Below are positions 51,537-59,896 of a stretch of DNA of 64,000 nt, piece by piece. Within the stretch, counting starts at the first letter, position 1; each line of letters starts with the position of its first letter. The notes beneath the pieces are model-generated. The model worked only from the letters and a program-made list of their open reading frames with translations, searched no databases and had not been told where the DNA came from. The position numbers and the translations under genes are program-made. Source of the DNA: Paracoccus aerius (GTDB lineage: Bacteria > Pseudomonadota > Alphaproteobacteria > Rhodobacterales > Rhodobacteraceae); contig NZ_BNCL01000012.1 in the NCBI RefSeq assembly GCF_014656455.1, forward strand, positions 49,328 through 113,327. Direction: 5' to 3'.

Positions 51537-52730
51537 TCAGTCGGCCTCGGTGCCGGCCATCAGTTCGGGCGACATGTCCTGCCAGAACTCGACGATGCGC
51601 GCCGCGTTCAGCGGCGACATCCATCCATGCCGCTGAAAATCGTCCCGCAGCCGCGCATCGGCAAGCTGGCTCATGAACAGGCGCTTGTCCGCGTCGCGCT
51701 GCGTGGGCGTGCGCGCCTTCACCGCTTCCAGGATGCGGCGCAGCCGTTCCGCCCGCGGCGAAGGTTGCGGGACTGGCGCAGCCCCCTGCCCCGCCGATGC
51801 GGCGATCTCCTTTCCGTCAAGCGCGGCCGTCAGGTAGCCGATCTTGCTGCGCACCCCGTCGCGGCTTTCGACATAGGCCAGCTTCGCAAGCACCTGCTCT
51901 TCTCCATGCGATGACAACCATTGCCGGGCCAGCCGGTCGCTGACCCCAAGCGCGCGCAGCCGGGCATAAACCGGACCGTGGCGCGCGCCCTCGCCGTCGT
52001 CGATGTCCAGGATCGCCAGTTGCGGGTTTTCGGCAATCAGGAAGCGGATGTCCGTCACCGCACGGCCGGTCTTCTTCGTCTCGGGTGTCAGGACGATGTT
52101 GCTGGTCCGGTTCACCTCGGCCACGGCGGGCTTGATGATCTTGGCGTTCAGGTGCTTGAAGGTCTCGTAATAGGCCGACCCGTCAACGCCCATCAGCCGC
52201 CGGAACAGCTCGATCGGCCACCAGCCGGTCGATCCGGTCCTGACGAAGCGATAGCAGTTTTCATACAGCGCAAGCGCATGGCCGCTGGTGAAGCGACGCT
52301 GGATGTTCAGGTTGATCAGCGCGAAGACCTTGGGGTCGTGCAGCTTTTCCGCCAGGGCGGGCGAATAGGCGTATTCGCAGACGCCCCCCTTCAGCCGCGC
52401 AAAGGACAGAAGGCTGGACACCCCCCATTCCTGCTGCCCCTTCTCGTCCAGCATGTCCCATTCGGCCACCGTCTCGGCCAGGCCGCGCAGCGACTGCTTC
52501 AGCGTATCGAGGTCGTTCGAGTTATAGCCGATCATCAGGCACAGCGTCCGCGCGTCGATCTGGTGGCGCGTGCTGCTGATCAGCGTGTCATAGGCGTTGA
52601 GCAGCAGGACATTGGACAGCTTGCGTTGAAGAAGCGTCAGCTTGCCCGACACATGGATCGCCGCAACATGCTTCTTGACCGCCCCTCGGCGCAACGCGCC
52701 GGTCAACTGGTCGCGGGGAATGTCCTGCAT
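51537..52730 (-). CDS. Rep_3-family replication initiator
   Basis: A 397-aa plasmid initiator. The first winged-helix region is KKHVAAIHVSGKLTLLQRKLSNVLLLNAYDTL, followed by the second with HALALYENCYRFVRTGSTGWWPIELFRRLMGVDGSAYYETFKHLNAKIIKPAVAEVN (as one block, near residues 155-210), then KKTGRAVTDIRFLI, as in Rep_3 proteins. It would bind the iterons upstream and open the origin. ATG 52730 is taken as the start; a GTG 27 bases earlier (52757) follows GGAGG closely and is a possible alternative. The open frame continues to 53126, through the iterons, and is not coding there. Confidence 0.88.
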   Translation of the reverse strand: MQDIPRDQLTGALRRGAVKKHVAAIHVSGKLTLLQRKLSNVLLLNAYDTLISSTRHQIDARTLCLMIGYNSNDLDTLKQSLRGLAETVAEWDMLDEKGQQEWGVSSLLSFARLKGGVCEYAYSPALAEKLHDPKVFALINLNIQRRFTSGHALALYENCYRFVRTGSTGWWPIELFRRLMGVDGSAYYETFKHLNAKIIKPAVAEVNRTSNIVLTPETKKTGRAVTDIRFLIAENPQLAILDIDDGEGARHGPVYARLRALGVSDRLARQWLSSHGEEQVLAKLAYVESRDGVRSKIGYLTAALDGKEIAASAGQGAAPVPQPSPRAERLRRILEAVKARTPTQRDADKRLFMSQLADARLRDDFQRHGWMSPLNAARIVEFWQDMSPELMAGTEAD

Positions 52731-52838
52731 GGCCTGTCGGTCCCGATCTGCGTTCACCTGCCTCCATGATGGCCGGAAAGGTGCCCGAATGCAACGCGCC
52801 TGCAGGCACCTGTGGGCGTCCAACCGCCCCGGTCCGGC

Positions 52839-53130
52839 GATCCCGTAAACGGGTTCCTTTCGATAGGACGCGGGGTTCGGAGGCACCCGTTTACGGGATC
52901 TTCTCAACCTCGGGGGGGCTGATCCGAGGTTCAGGAAGGGCGGAAACCGCTCTATTTTGGCATTTCCTGCGAATCGGCGCGCTTGGCCCCGGAATCGGGC
53001 ACCTCTCATCCCGGAATCGGGTTCCTTCGATCCCGAGAACGGGTGCCGTATGGGACGTAAAATGTTGATAATAATAATGAAGATGAATACAAAGACTTTA
53101 AAGGATTCATAGGATCTTAAAGCCAAGACG
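52839..53130. other. Probable replication origin: iterons and AT-rich region
   Basis: Five copies of a 19-bp element with consensus GATCCCGNNAACGGGTTCC lie at 52839-52857, 52882-52900 (inverted), 52985-53003, 53007-53025 and 53029-53047. The last three are direct repeats at exactly 22-bp spacing, about two helix turns. Between 53058 and 53120 the sequence turns sharply AT-rich (AATGTTGATAATAATAATG and on), a likely DNA unwinding element. No DnaA box was obvious. The layout is that of an iteron-controlled Rep_3 origin. Confidence 0.82.
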
Positions 53131-53153
53131 CTGATTCATCGTGTGTTCCTGGG

Positions 53154-53170
53154 GGTTTCGCCACGAAACC
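53154..53170. promoter_or_regulatory. parS-like palindrome, copy 1
   Basis: GGTTTCG-CCA-CGAAACC, a 17-bp inverted repeat just before parA; two related copies lie in and after parB. Confidence 0.65.
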
Positions 53171-53255
53171 TGAGCCGATGCGAGATGTTTTTCCTTTGCA
53201 TGTGCTACAGTTTTCGAAAAAGACTGCGGAAGCAGCACATCGTTGGAAACTTGAC

Positions 53256-54662
53256 ATGTCCTCTGGCAAAGATCCCTTGCCCCCCTACTTCAACATCGAT
53301 CCGGCCAAGGCGGCGCGGCGCCTGTCCGAACCAATCGACACGGCCCGATTCGCCAAGGCCGCGGCCTTTGCCACCCGTGGCCGCCAGGACTTGGCTGAAC
53401 GTGGCTATGCCCCCGACGGTCAGAAACGCCTGCGACGCTTTTCCACCTGGGAGGTCTGCCGCTACCTGATCCCGGTTGCCCCGGCCCACTTCCGCCGCGT
53501 GTTGCGCAAGTTCCCCGACCTGCCCCAGGGCACGGGCGAGGGCAATTCGAAATGGTTCAGCCTCGACGATGTCCTGCGCCTGCGCGATCATTTCGCAGCC
53601 GAGGGCGCGGCGGGTCGTGAATACCGCCCCTGGCGGCCCGAGGGTCTTCCGGCCAAGACCATTGCGGTCGCGAACTTCAAGGGCGGCGTCGGCAAGACCT
53701 CGACCGCCGCCCATCTGGCCATGTCTGCCGCGCTTGATGGCTACAAGGTGCTGGTGATCGACCTGGACAGCCAGGGCAGCATGACGTCGATCATGGGCGG
53801 CCGCGTGGCCGACGAATGGTCCACGGCCTTCCCGCTGCTGGCCAAGGATTATGCCCTGGCGCTGCAGGACGAGAACCGGGTCCGCGACGCGGCGGGCCAG
53901 CCCCCCCTGCCCTTCGACGAGACACTGACCGAGGCGCTTACCATCTCGGCCCGCGACCTGATCCAGACGACGCATTGGCCCAACATCGACCTTCTGGGCG
54001 CGCAGTTGAACCTCTACTGGGCCGAGTTCCAGGTGCCGGTCTGGCGGATGGGCTTGCGGGGCTGGCCTCTTTGGGATGCGCTTGGCAACGCGCTGACCAA
54101 GGACGGGATCGTCAATGACTATGACATCATCATCCTGGATACGCCCCCTGCCCTGGGCTACCTGACCATCAACGCCCTGGCCGCGGCCGACATCCTGCTT
54201 GTGCCGCTGGGAGCGTCCTTCCTCGAGTTCGATTCCACCGGCCGCTTTTTCGACATGCTCTATTCCACCTTCGCCAGCGTCGAGGATGGAGAGAACGCCG
54301 CCCGCCGCCGCGAGGGCCTGCCCGAGATCCGCTTCGAATGGGATGCCGTCCGGGCCATCATCACCCGATTTGACGCAGCCCAGCAAACCGACCTTGCCAA
54401 TGTCATCCAGGCCTATTTCGGGGACTTCATGACAACCTTCCGGCAAGAGGTCACGGCGATGATCGGCCAGGCAGGCGAGCAGGTGAACGGGATCTACGAA
54501 GCCGATTACCGCGAGTTCAACCGCGACACCTATGTCCGCGGGCGCGAGACATTCGACCGCACCTGGGCCGAGGTGAAGGAACTGATCCTGGGCGCGTGGT
54601 GGCGTGATCTTCAGATGGAACAGGCCGAACAGGACAAGCAGCAGGAGAAGGCAGATGGTTAA
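53256..54662 (+). CDS. parA: ParA-family partition ATPase
   Basis: A 468-aa plasmid ParA of the long (type Ia) kind. After an N-terminal region of about 135 residues with a DNA-binding helix (RRFSTWEVCRYLIPVAPAHFRRVLRKF), the ATPase has the deviant Walker A FKGGVGKTST (near residues 138-147), Walker A' VIDLDSQGS and the switch IILDTPPALGYLT. It uses ATP to move ParB-bound replicons and represses its own operon. The start is uncertain: ATG 53178 opens the same frame but lacks a ribosome site, while MSSGKDPLPPYF at 53256 begins where homologous proteins do. Its stop overlaps parB by 8 bases. Confidence 0.9.
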   Translation: MSSGKDPLPPYFNIDPAKAARRLSEPIDTARFAKAAAFATRGRQDLAERGYAPDGQKRLRRFSTWEVCRYLIPVAPAHFRRVLRKFPDLPQGTGEGNSKWFSLDDVLRLRDHFAAEGAAGREYRPWRPEGLPAKTIAVANFKGGVGKTSTAAHLAMSAALDGYKVLVIDLDSQGSMTSIMGGRVADEWSTAFPLLAKDYALALQDENRVRDAAGQPPLPFDETLTEALTISARDLIQTTHWPNIDLLGAQLNLYWAEFQVPVWRMGLRGWPLWDALGNALTKDGIVNDYDIIILDTPPALGYLTINALAAADILLVPLGASFLEFDSTGRFFDMLYSTFASVEDGENAARRREGLPEIRFEWDAVRAIITRFDAAQQTDLANVIQAYFGDFMTTFRQEVTAMIGQAGEQVNGIYEADYREFNRDTYVRGRETFDRTWAEVKELILGAWWRDLQMEQAEQDKQQEKADG

Positions 54663-55764
54663 GCGCAGGCGCCTTGAGACACCCAGCACCGACGACCTCA
54701 GCCGGATCGAGGCGGAGTTTCGCCGCGAAACCTCGGGCCGTCCGTCGGTCGGGCCGGGCATTGCGCCGATTGCCCAGGTGGCTGCAGAAAGTGCGGCCAG
54801 CGGCGCGCCTGAAGGGGCCGACGCGCGGGCGGCAAGGGCACGGGACCAGGCCGACGCCGAACGGCTGCGGCAGGCCGAAGGGCAGGGATTGCTGATCGTC
54901 GAACTGCCGCTGGAACAGATCGACGAAGGCGCGATGATCCGTGACCGCATGGTCATGGATGAAGCCGAGATGACCGAACTGCGTCTGTCCATCGCCGCCA
55001 ATGGCCTGCGCCTTCCGATCGAGGTCTTTGAGTTGGAGAAGCCGGGGCAGGGCGCGCGCTATGGCCTTTTGTCGGGATATCGCAGGCTTCATGCGATGCG
55101 GGCGCTGCATGAACTGACCGGCTCCGCCGCCCATGCCCGGATCCGTGCCTTGGTCCGCCCGCGCACCCAGGCAGATGCCGCCTTTGTCGCCATGGTCGAG
55201 GAGAACGAGGTTCGCGAGGAACTGAGCCATTTCGAGCGTGGCCGCATCGCGGTCATCGCCGCCAACCAGGGCGCCTTCGCCAATGTCGAGGATGCGGTCA
55301 ACCGGCTGTTCGCCACCGGGTCCAAGGCCAAGCGATCCAAGGTCCGGTCCTTTGCCCTGATCTTCGAGGAACTGGGCGACATGCTTCGCTTTCCCGAAGC
55401 GCTGACCGAAAAGCGCGGCCTCCGGCTGTCGGCGGCCCTTCGCAGCGGGGCCGAGGCCAGGCTGCGGCAGGCGCTGTCACCACGAACGCCCGACGATGCC
55501 GAGGAGGAATGGGCGCTGCTGGAGCCTGTCGTGACCCAGGCCGAGGGTGCGCCGCGCAGCCCGGCGCGCGGCGGCCGGCCGCGGACCAAGCCGCAGGCCA
55601 GCTTTGGATGGATCGACGACCAGACCCTGCGGACGACCAGCGGCATCACGATCCGCCATGCGCGCGACGGAAAGGCTCATGTTCTGCGGTTTGAAGGCGC
55701 GGCGATCGACAACGACCTGATGGAGAGCCTGATTGCGGAAATCCAGTCGCTTCTGGAACGATAG
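54655..55764 (+). CDS. parB: ParB-family centromere-binding protein
   Basis: A 369-aa ParB. The nuclease-like N domain runs from about residue 77 (VELPLEQIDEGAMIRDRMVMDEAEMTELRLSIAANGLRLPI) with the CTP-binding GYRRLHAMRAL box and VEENEVREELSHFERGR; a helix-turn-helix region follows, and the C-terminal dimer domain is near 310-369. It binds parS and loads ParA. Three palindromes of the same sequence type flank and enter the operon. One lies within codons 21-26 of parB itself. The start at 54655 follows CAGGAGAAG. Confidence 0.92.
   Translation: MVKRRRLETPSTDDLSRIEAEFRRETSGRPSVGPGIAPIAQVAAESAASGAPEGADARAARARDQADAERLRQAEGQGLLIVELPLEQIDEGAMIRDRMVMDEAEMTELRLSIAANGLRLPIEVFELEKPGQGARYGLLSGYRRLHAMRALHELTGSAAHARIRALVRPRTQADAAFVAMVEENEVREELSHFERGRIAVIAANQGAFANVEDAVNRLFATGSKAKRSKVRSFALIFEELGDMLRFPEALTEKRGLRLSAALRSGAEARLRQALSPRTPDDAEEEWALLEPVVTQAEGAPRSPARGGRPRTKPQASFGWIDDQTLRTTSGITIRHARDGKAHVLRFEGAAIDNDLMESLIAEIQSLLER
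54716..54732. promoter_or_regulatory. parS-like palindrome, copy 2 (inside parB)
   Basis: A-GTTTCG-CCG-CGAAAC-C, 15 bp of perfect symmetry plus one broken outer pair, within the parB coding sequence. Confidence 0.6.
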
Positions 55765-55780
55765 GTTTCGCGGCGAAACC
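55764..55780. promoter_or_regulatory. parS-like palindrome, copy 3
   Basis: GGTTTCG-CGG-CGAAACC begins on the last base of the parB stop codon; arms are identical to copy 1. Confidence 0.65.
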
Positions 55781-55781
55781 T

Positions 55782-55804
55782 AAAGTTTACCTTACGTAAA
55801 CTTT
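55782..55804. terminator. Inverted repeat after parB
   Basis: AAAGTTTAC-CTTAC-GTAAACTTT has perfect 9-bp AT-rich arms. It follows parS copy 3 by one base. It could be a terminator or part of the centromere; the low GC of the stem makes a binding site more likely. Confidence 0.55.
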
Positions 55805-55873
55805 CGGCCAGTGGTTCCGGGCCACGCCGCGGGAATCATTGCCAGATGGGCGCGGGTTTGCCACACAGTGCCA

Positions 55874-55899
55874 GGAACCCCGGCCGCAGGCCGGGCGTT
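55874..55899 (+). promoter_or_regulatory. GSR (EcfG-type) promoter with hairpin spacer
   Basis: GGAAC (55874-55878) and CGTT (55896-55899) are 17 bases apart, 45 bases before the kinase GTG. The spacer itself is a perfect inverted repeat, CCCGGCC-GCA-GGCCGGG. Confidence 0.6.
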
Positions 55900-55943
55900 C
55901 GAGGCTGGCTGCTTGCGGCCGGCCTTTGCTGCAAGGAGAGAAC

Positions 55944-58900
55944 GTGTTGAAGACCAAGGACCTTGCGATCCTGTCGCTGATCGCTGTCATCATTTGCGCC
56001 GTGTTTCTTCTTGATCTCTACGTTCCTCTGGGGACGGCGGTCTGGCTGATCTACATCGTTCCGCTGGCGATCAGCTTTTCCGCAAGTCTGCCCTGGATAC
56101 CGCTGGCCGTGGCCATTGCATCCTGCATCGCCATGCTGGCCGGCTTCTATTTCGACAGCCATCTTGCCGGGATCGACCCGCGCATCGCGGCCGTCAACCG
56201 GACCATGGCCAGCATCGTCTATCTGGTGCTGGGCAACATGGGCCGCCTGCTGATCCGCAACCGCGAAGCCCTGGACCGCGATGCCTGGATCCGCCAGGGC
56301 GAGGTCGAGGTGTCGCAGGCGGTCCAAGGCGATCCGGGCGCCGCGCAACTGGGCGAGCGGGTGCTGTCGACCCTTGCCGGCCGGATCGGCGCGCGGGCAG
56401 CCGTGGCCTATGGCAGCGATGCGCCCGGGGTTTCGCGGCTTGCTGCCTGGGGCGTGGACGAGGCAAGCCTTGGGGCAGGGGGCGGGGCTGCGCGCGGGCA
56501 CCTTGCCCGCGCCCTGGCCGAGGACCGGCCCGTGCATCTGGAACTGGCCCCCGACCAGGCATTGGGCTGGGGGTCGGGCCTGTCGCGGGGCCGTGCCGCC
56601 CATGCGCTTATCGTTCCGGTGGGCGAGGGGGGACAGATCGACGGCCTTCTGGAATTCGGCTTCGACGGCCCGCCGCCGCCGCGGGCAACGGAATTGCTGG
56701 ACCGGGTGGGCGAGCGGATCGGCCTTGCGCTGCGGTCGGTCAAGTATCGGCAGCGCCTGCAGGAGTTGCTGGAGGAAACCCGCCACCAGGCCGAGGAACT
56801 GCGCAGCCATGCCGAGGAACTGGCCGCGACCAACGAGGAGTTGGAGGAGCAGAGCCGCGCCCTGCAGGAAAGCCAGCGGCGGCTGGAGGAGCAGCAGGCC
56901 GAACTGGAACAGCAGAACAGTCAGCTGGAAAGCCAGACCCAGGAACTGGAGGATCAGCGCGACGCCCTGGCCAAGTCGCGCCGCCAGCTTGAGGCGAAGA
57001 CCGTCGAACTGGCCCGCGAAAGCCGCTACAAGTCGGAATTCGTGGCCAACATGTCCCATGAGTTGCGCACGCCCTTGAACGCGCTGCTGATCATGGCCCG
57101 GCTTCTGGCCGAGAACCGGGGCCGCAACCTGTCCGACGAGCAGGTCCGCTGGGCCGAGACCATCGAAAGCTCGGGCAAGGATCTGCTGGTGCTGATCAAC
57201 GACATCCTGGATCTGTCCAAGATCGAGGCGGGCAAGATGGATCTGGCGGCGGAAGCCGTCGATCCGCAGACCGTCGCCCGAAAGCTTGTGCGCGCCTTCG
57301 AAGAACAGGCACGGGCAAAGGGGCTGGAGCTTGGCTTCGAGCTGGCGCCGGCGCTGAAGCCGATCCAGACAGACCCGGCCCGGCTGGAACAGGTCCTGCG
57401 GAACTTCCTGTCCAACGCGCTGAAATTCACCGAGCGCGGGCGGGTCACGCTGCGCATCGGTCCCGCGGCCGGCGGCGGCACGGCCTTTTCCGTGAGCGAC
57501 ACCGGCATCGGCATCGACACCGACCAGCAGGAGGCAGTCTTCGAGGCGTTCCGGCAGGCCGACGGCACGATCTCGCGTCGGTTCGGGGGAACGGGGCTTG
57601 GGCTCTCGATCTCGCGCGAACTGGCCGATCTGCTGGGGGGCCGGATCACCCTGGAAAGCGCCAAGGGCAAGGGCAGCACCTTCAGCCTGATCCTGCCCGA
57701 CGCGCCGGGCAAGGCCGCGGCGGCCGCCCGGCCGGTGGCTGAAACCTCGCCCGCGCCCGATCTGGCCCCGGCCGGGGCAGGCGAGGATGACGGCGCAGCG
57801 CTGGCCCGCCTGCCGGGCGTCACCGACGATCGCGACACGATCCGTCCCGGCGACCGGGTGATGCTGGTGGTCGAGGACGACCCGGTCTTTGCCGGCGTCC
57901 TGCGCGACCTGGCGCATGAATTGGGCTTTGCCTGCGTCTGCGTGGACAGGGCCGATGACGCGGTGCGCGCGGCGCGGCGCTTCATGCCCCATGCGATCGT
58001 GCTGGATGTGCGCCTGCCCGATCATTCCGGCCTGTCGGCCCTTGACCGGCTGAAGCGCGACACGGCGACCAGGCACATCCCCGTCCATGTCATCTCGGCC
58101 GAGGATTACACCCGCGAGGCGATGGCCCAGGGCGCGATGAGCTATATGCTGAAGCCCGTGGCCCGCGACCAGTTGGAGATCGCGATCCGCAGCCTGGAAC
58201 AGCGGCTGAAAAGCCGCCTGCGCCGCGTGCTGATCGTCGAGGACGATCCCGCCCAGATGGAGGGGCTGCGCGCCCTTCTGGCCAGCGACGAGGTGGAAAC
58301 CGTGGGCGCGGGCACCGCCGCCCAGGCCTTCGACATCTGCCAGAGCCAGACGGTCGACTGCATCGTCCTGGACATGACGCTGCCCGACGCGTCGGGCTTC
58401 GATCTGCTGGAACGGCTGGACGGCGACGGCACCGCGGGGTTCCCGCCGGTGATCGTCTATACCGCGCGCGCCCTGTCCGAGGCCGAGGAGCAGCGGCTGC
58501 GCCGCTATTCCAAGTCGATCATCATCAAGGGCGCCAAGTCTCCCGAACGGCTGGTGAACGAGGTGACGCTGTTCCTGCACCAGGTCGTGTCCGAACTGCC
58601 CGAGAAGCAGCGCCGGATGTTGGCCGCATCGCTGAACCGCGACGCCCAGCTTGAAGGCCGCCGCATCCTGGTGGTCGAGGACGACATCCGCAACATCTAT
58701 GCCCTGACCGGCGTGTTCGAACCCCACGGCGCGACCGTCCAGATCGCGCGCAATGGGCGCGAGGCGCTCGAGGCCCTGGGACGGATCAACGACGGTGCGG
58801 CGCCCAAGGTCGACCTGGTCCTGATGGACGTGATGATGCCGGAAATGGATGGGCTGACCGCCACGCGAGAGATCCGCAAGATCGACCGCTGGAAGACGCT

Positions 58901-59039
58901 GCCCATCATCATGCTGACTGCCAAGGCCATGGCCGAGGACCAGAACCGCTGCATCGAGGCCGGGGCCAACGACTATCTGTCCAAGCCCCTGGACGTGGAC
59001 AAGCTGTTGTCGTTGACCCGGGTCTGGATGCCCAGATGA
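55944..59039 (+). CDS. Hybrid histidine kinase with three receiver domains
   Basis: A 1031-aa membrane kinase. Residues 5-95 contain about four membrane helices, 120-270 a GAF-like domain, 272-360 a long coiled coil rich in Glu/Gln/Leu repeats, then HisKA with His372 in [14 protein letters not shown], an ATPase with NALKFT and GTGLGLSIS, and three receivers with phosphoacceptors Asp688, Asp810 and Asp962. The start is GTG 55944 behind AAGGAG. Four-base overlap joins it to cheR. Such coiled-coil hybrid kinases with CheR partners are common in GSR and biofilm signalling; the signal is unknown. Confidence 0.92.
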   Translation: MLKTKDLAILSLIAVIICAVFLLDLYVPLGTAVWLIYIVPLAISFSASLPWIPLAVAIASCIAMLAGFYFDSHLAGIDPRIAAVNRTMASIVYLVLGNMGRLLIRNREALDRDAWIRQGEVEVSQAVQGDPGAAQLGERVLSTLAGRIGARAAVAYGSDAPGVSRLAAWGVDEASLGAGGGAARGHLARALAEDRPVHLELAPDQALGWGSGLSRGRAAHALIVPVGEGGQIDGLLEFGFDGPPPPRATELLDRVGERIGLALRSVKYRQRLQELLEETRHQAEELRSHAEELAATNEELEEQSRALQESQRRLEEQQAELEQQNSQLESQTQELEDQRDALAKSRRQLEAKTVELARESRYKSEFVANMSHELRTPLNALLIMARLLAENRGRNLSDEQVRWAETIESSGKDLLVLINDILDLSKIEAGKMDLAAEAVDPQTVARKLVRAFEEQARAKGLELGFELAPALKPIQTDPARLEQVLRNFLSNALKFTERGRVTLRIGPAAGGGTAFSVSDTGIGIDTDQQEAVFEAFRQADGTISRRFGGTGLGLSISRELADLLGGRITLESAKGKGSTFSLILPDAPGKAAAAARPVAETSPAPDLAPAGAGEDDGAALARLPGVTDDRDTIRPGDRVMLVVEDDPVFAGVLRDLAHELGFACVCVDRADDAVRAARRFMPHAIVLDVRLPDHSGLSALDRLKRDTATRHIPVHVISAEDYTREAMAQGAMSYMLKPVARDQLEIAIRSLEQRLKSRLRRVLIVEDDPAQMEGLRALLASDEVETVGAGTAAQAFDICQSQTVDCIVLDMTLPDASGFDLLERLDGDGTAGFPPVIVYTARALSEAEEQRLRRYSKSIIIKGAKSPERLVNEVTLFLHQVVSELPEKQRRMLAASLNRDAQLEGRRILVVEDDIRNIYALTGVFEPHGATVQIARNGREALEALGRINDGAAPKVDLVLMDVMMPEMDGLTATREIRKIDRWKTLPIIMLTAKAMAEDQNRCIEAGANDYLSKPLDVDKLLSLTRVWMPR

Positions 59040-59896
59040 GCGTCGCGCCCGTTCCTGCCGATCCCGCCGACGAGGTGGAACTGGACCTGTTCCTGGAAGC
59101 CCTGCACCGCCGCTGGCATTACGACTTCCGGTCCTATTCCCGCGCCTCGCTGGTCAGGCGGGCGGATCTGGCGCGGGAACGGCTGGGCTGCGCCACCCTG
59201 TCGGATCTGCAGGGGCGGCTGCTTCGCGATCCCCTGATCCTGCCAGACGTGATCGACGCCATGACCGTGCAGGTCAGCGAACTGTTCCGCGACCCGTCCT
59301 ATTACCTTGCCCTGCGGCGCGAGGTCGTGCCGCATCTGCGGACCTTCCCCTCGCTCAAGGTCTGGGTGGCGGGCTGCGCGGATGGCGAAGAGGTCTATTC
59401 GCTGGCGATCCTGTTCCAGGAGGAGGGACTGCTGGACCGGACGCTGTTCTATGCGACCGAGATCAACCGCCGCGCCCTGGCCCGGGCCGAGGCCGGCGTC
59501 TATGCCATTGACCGCCTTCCCGCTTTTTCGCAGAATTATCAGCGTGCAGGCGGGACGGGAACGCTTGCGGATCATTATACCGCCGCCTATGGACGGGTAG
59601 CCTTTGACCGGCGGCTGAGGGACCGCACGGTCTTTACCGAACACAACCTGGCCACCGACCAGGTCTTTTCCGAGGTGCATCTTGTGTCGTGCCGCAATGT
59701 GCTGATCTATTTCGACAGCCCGCTTCAGGACCGGGCGCTTGGCCTGTTCGCCGAGGCGCTGACGCGTGGCGGCTTCCTGGGCCTCGGATCCCACGAAACG
59801 CTGCGGTTTTCGTCCCAGGCCCGCCATTTCGCCGCCTTCCATGAACCGGACCGGATCTGGCGTCGCACCGCCAGCCGCGAAGATGCCCATGCCTGA
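59036..59896 (+). CDS. CheR-type protein-glutamate methyltransferase
   Basis: A 286-aa CheR: an N-terminal helical domain ([28 protein letters not shown]), [15 protein letters not shown], the SAM-binding [37 protein letters not shown] and the [19 protein letters not shown] active-site strand. CheR methylates glutamates on chemoreceptors, but no receptor, CheB or CheA gene lies nearby. The partner may be the long Glu/Gln-rich coiled coil of the kinase encoded just upstream. The stop overlaps the next gene. Confidence 0.9.
   Translation: MSVAPVPADPADEVELDLFLEALHRRWHYDFRSYSRASLVRRADLARERLGCATLSDLQGRLLRDPLILPDVIDAMTVQVSELFRDPSYYLALRREVVPHLRTFPSLKVWVAGCADGEEVYSLAILFQEEGLLDRTLFYATEINRRALARAEAGVYAIDRLPAFSQNYQRAGGTGTLADHYTAAYGRVAFDRRLRDRTVFTEHNLATDQVFSEVHLVSCRNVLIYFDSPLQDRALGLFAEALTRGGFLGLGSHETLRFSSQARHFAAFHEPDRIWRRTASREDAHA

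Noticed and set aside
52731..53126. N-terminal extension of the Rep protein
   Set aside because: The frame runs through the iterons and the AT-rich region; the protein pattern begins at MQDIPRDQ.
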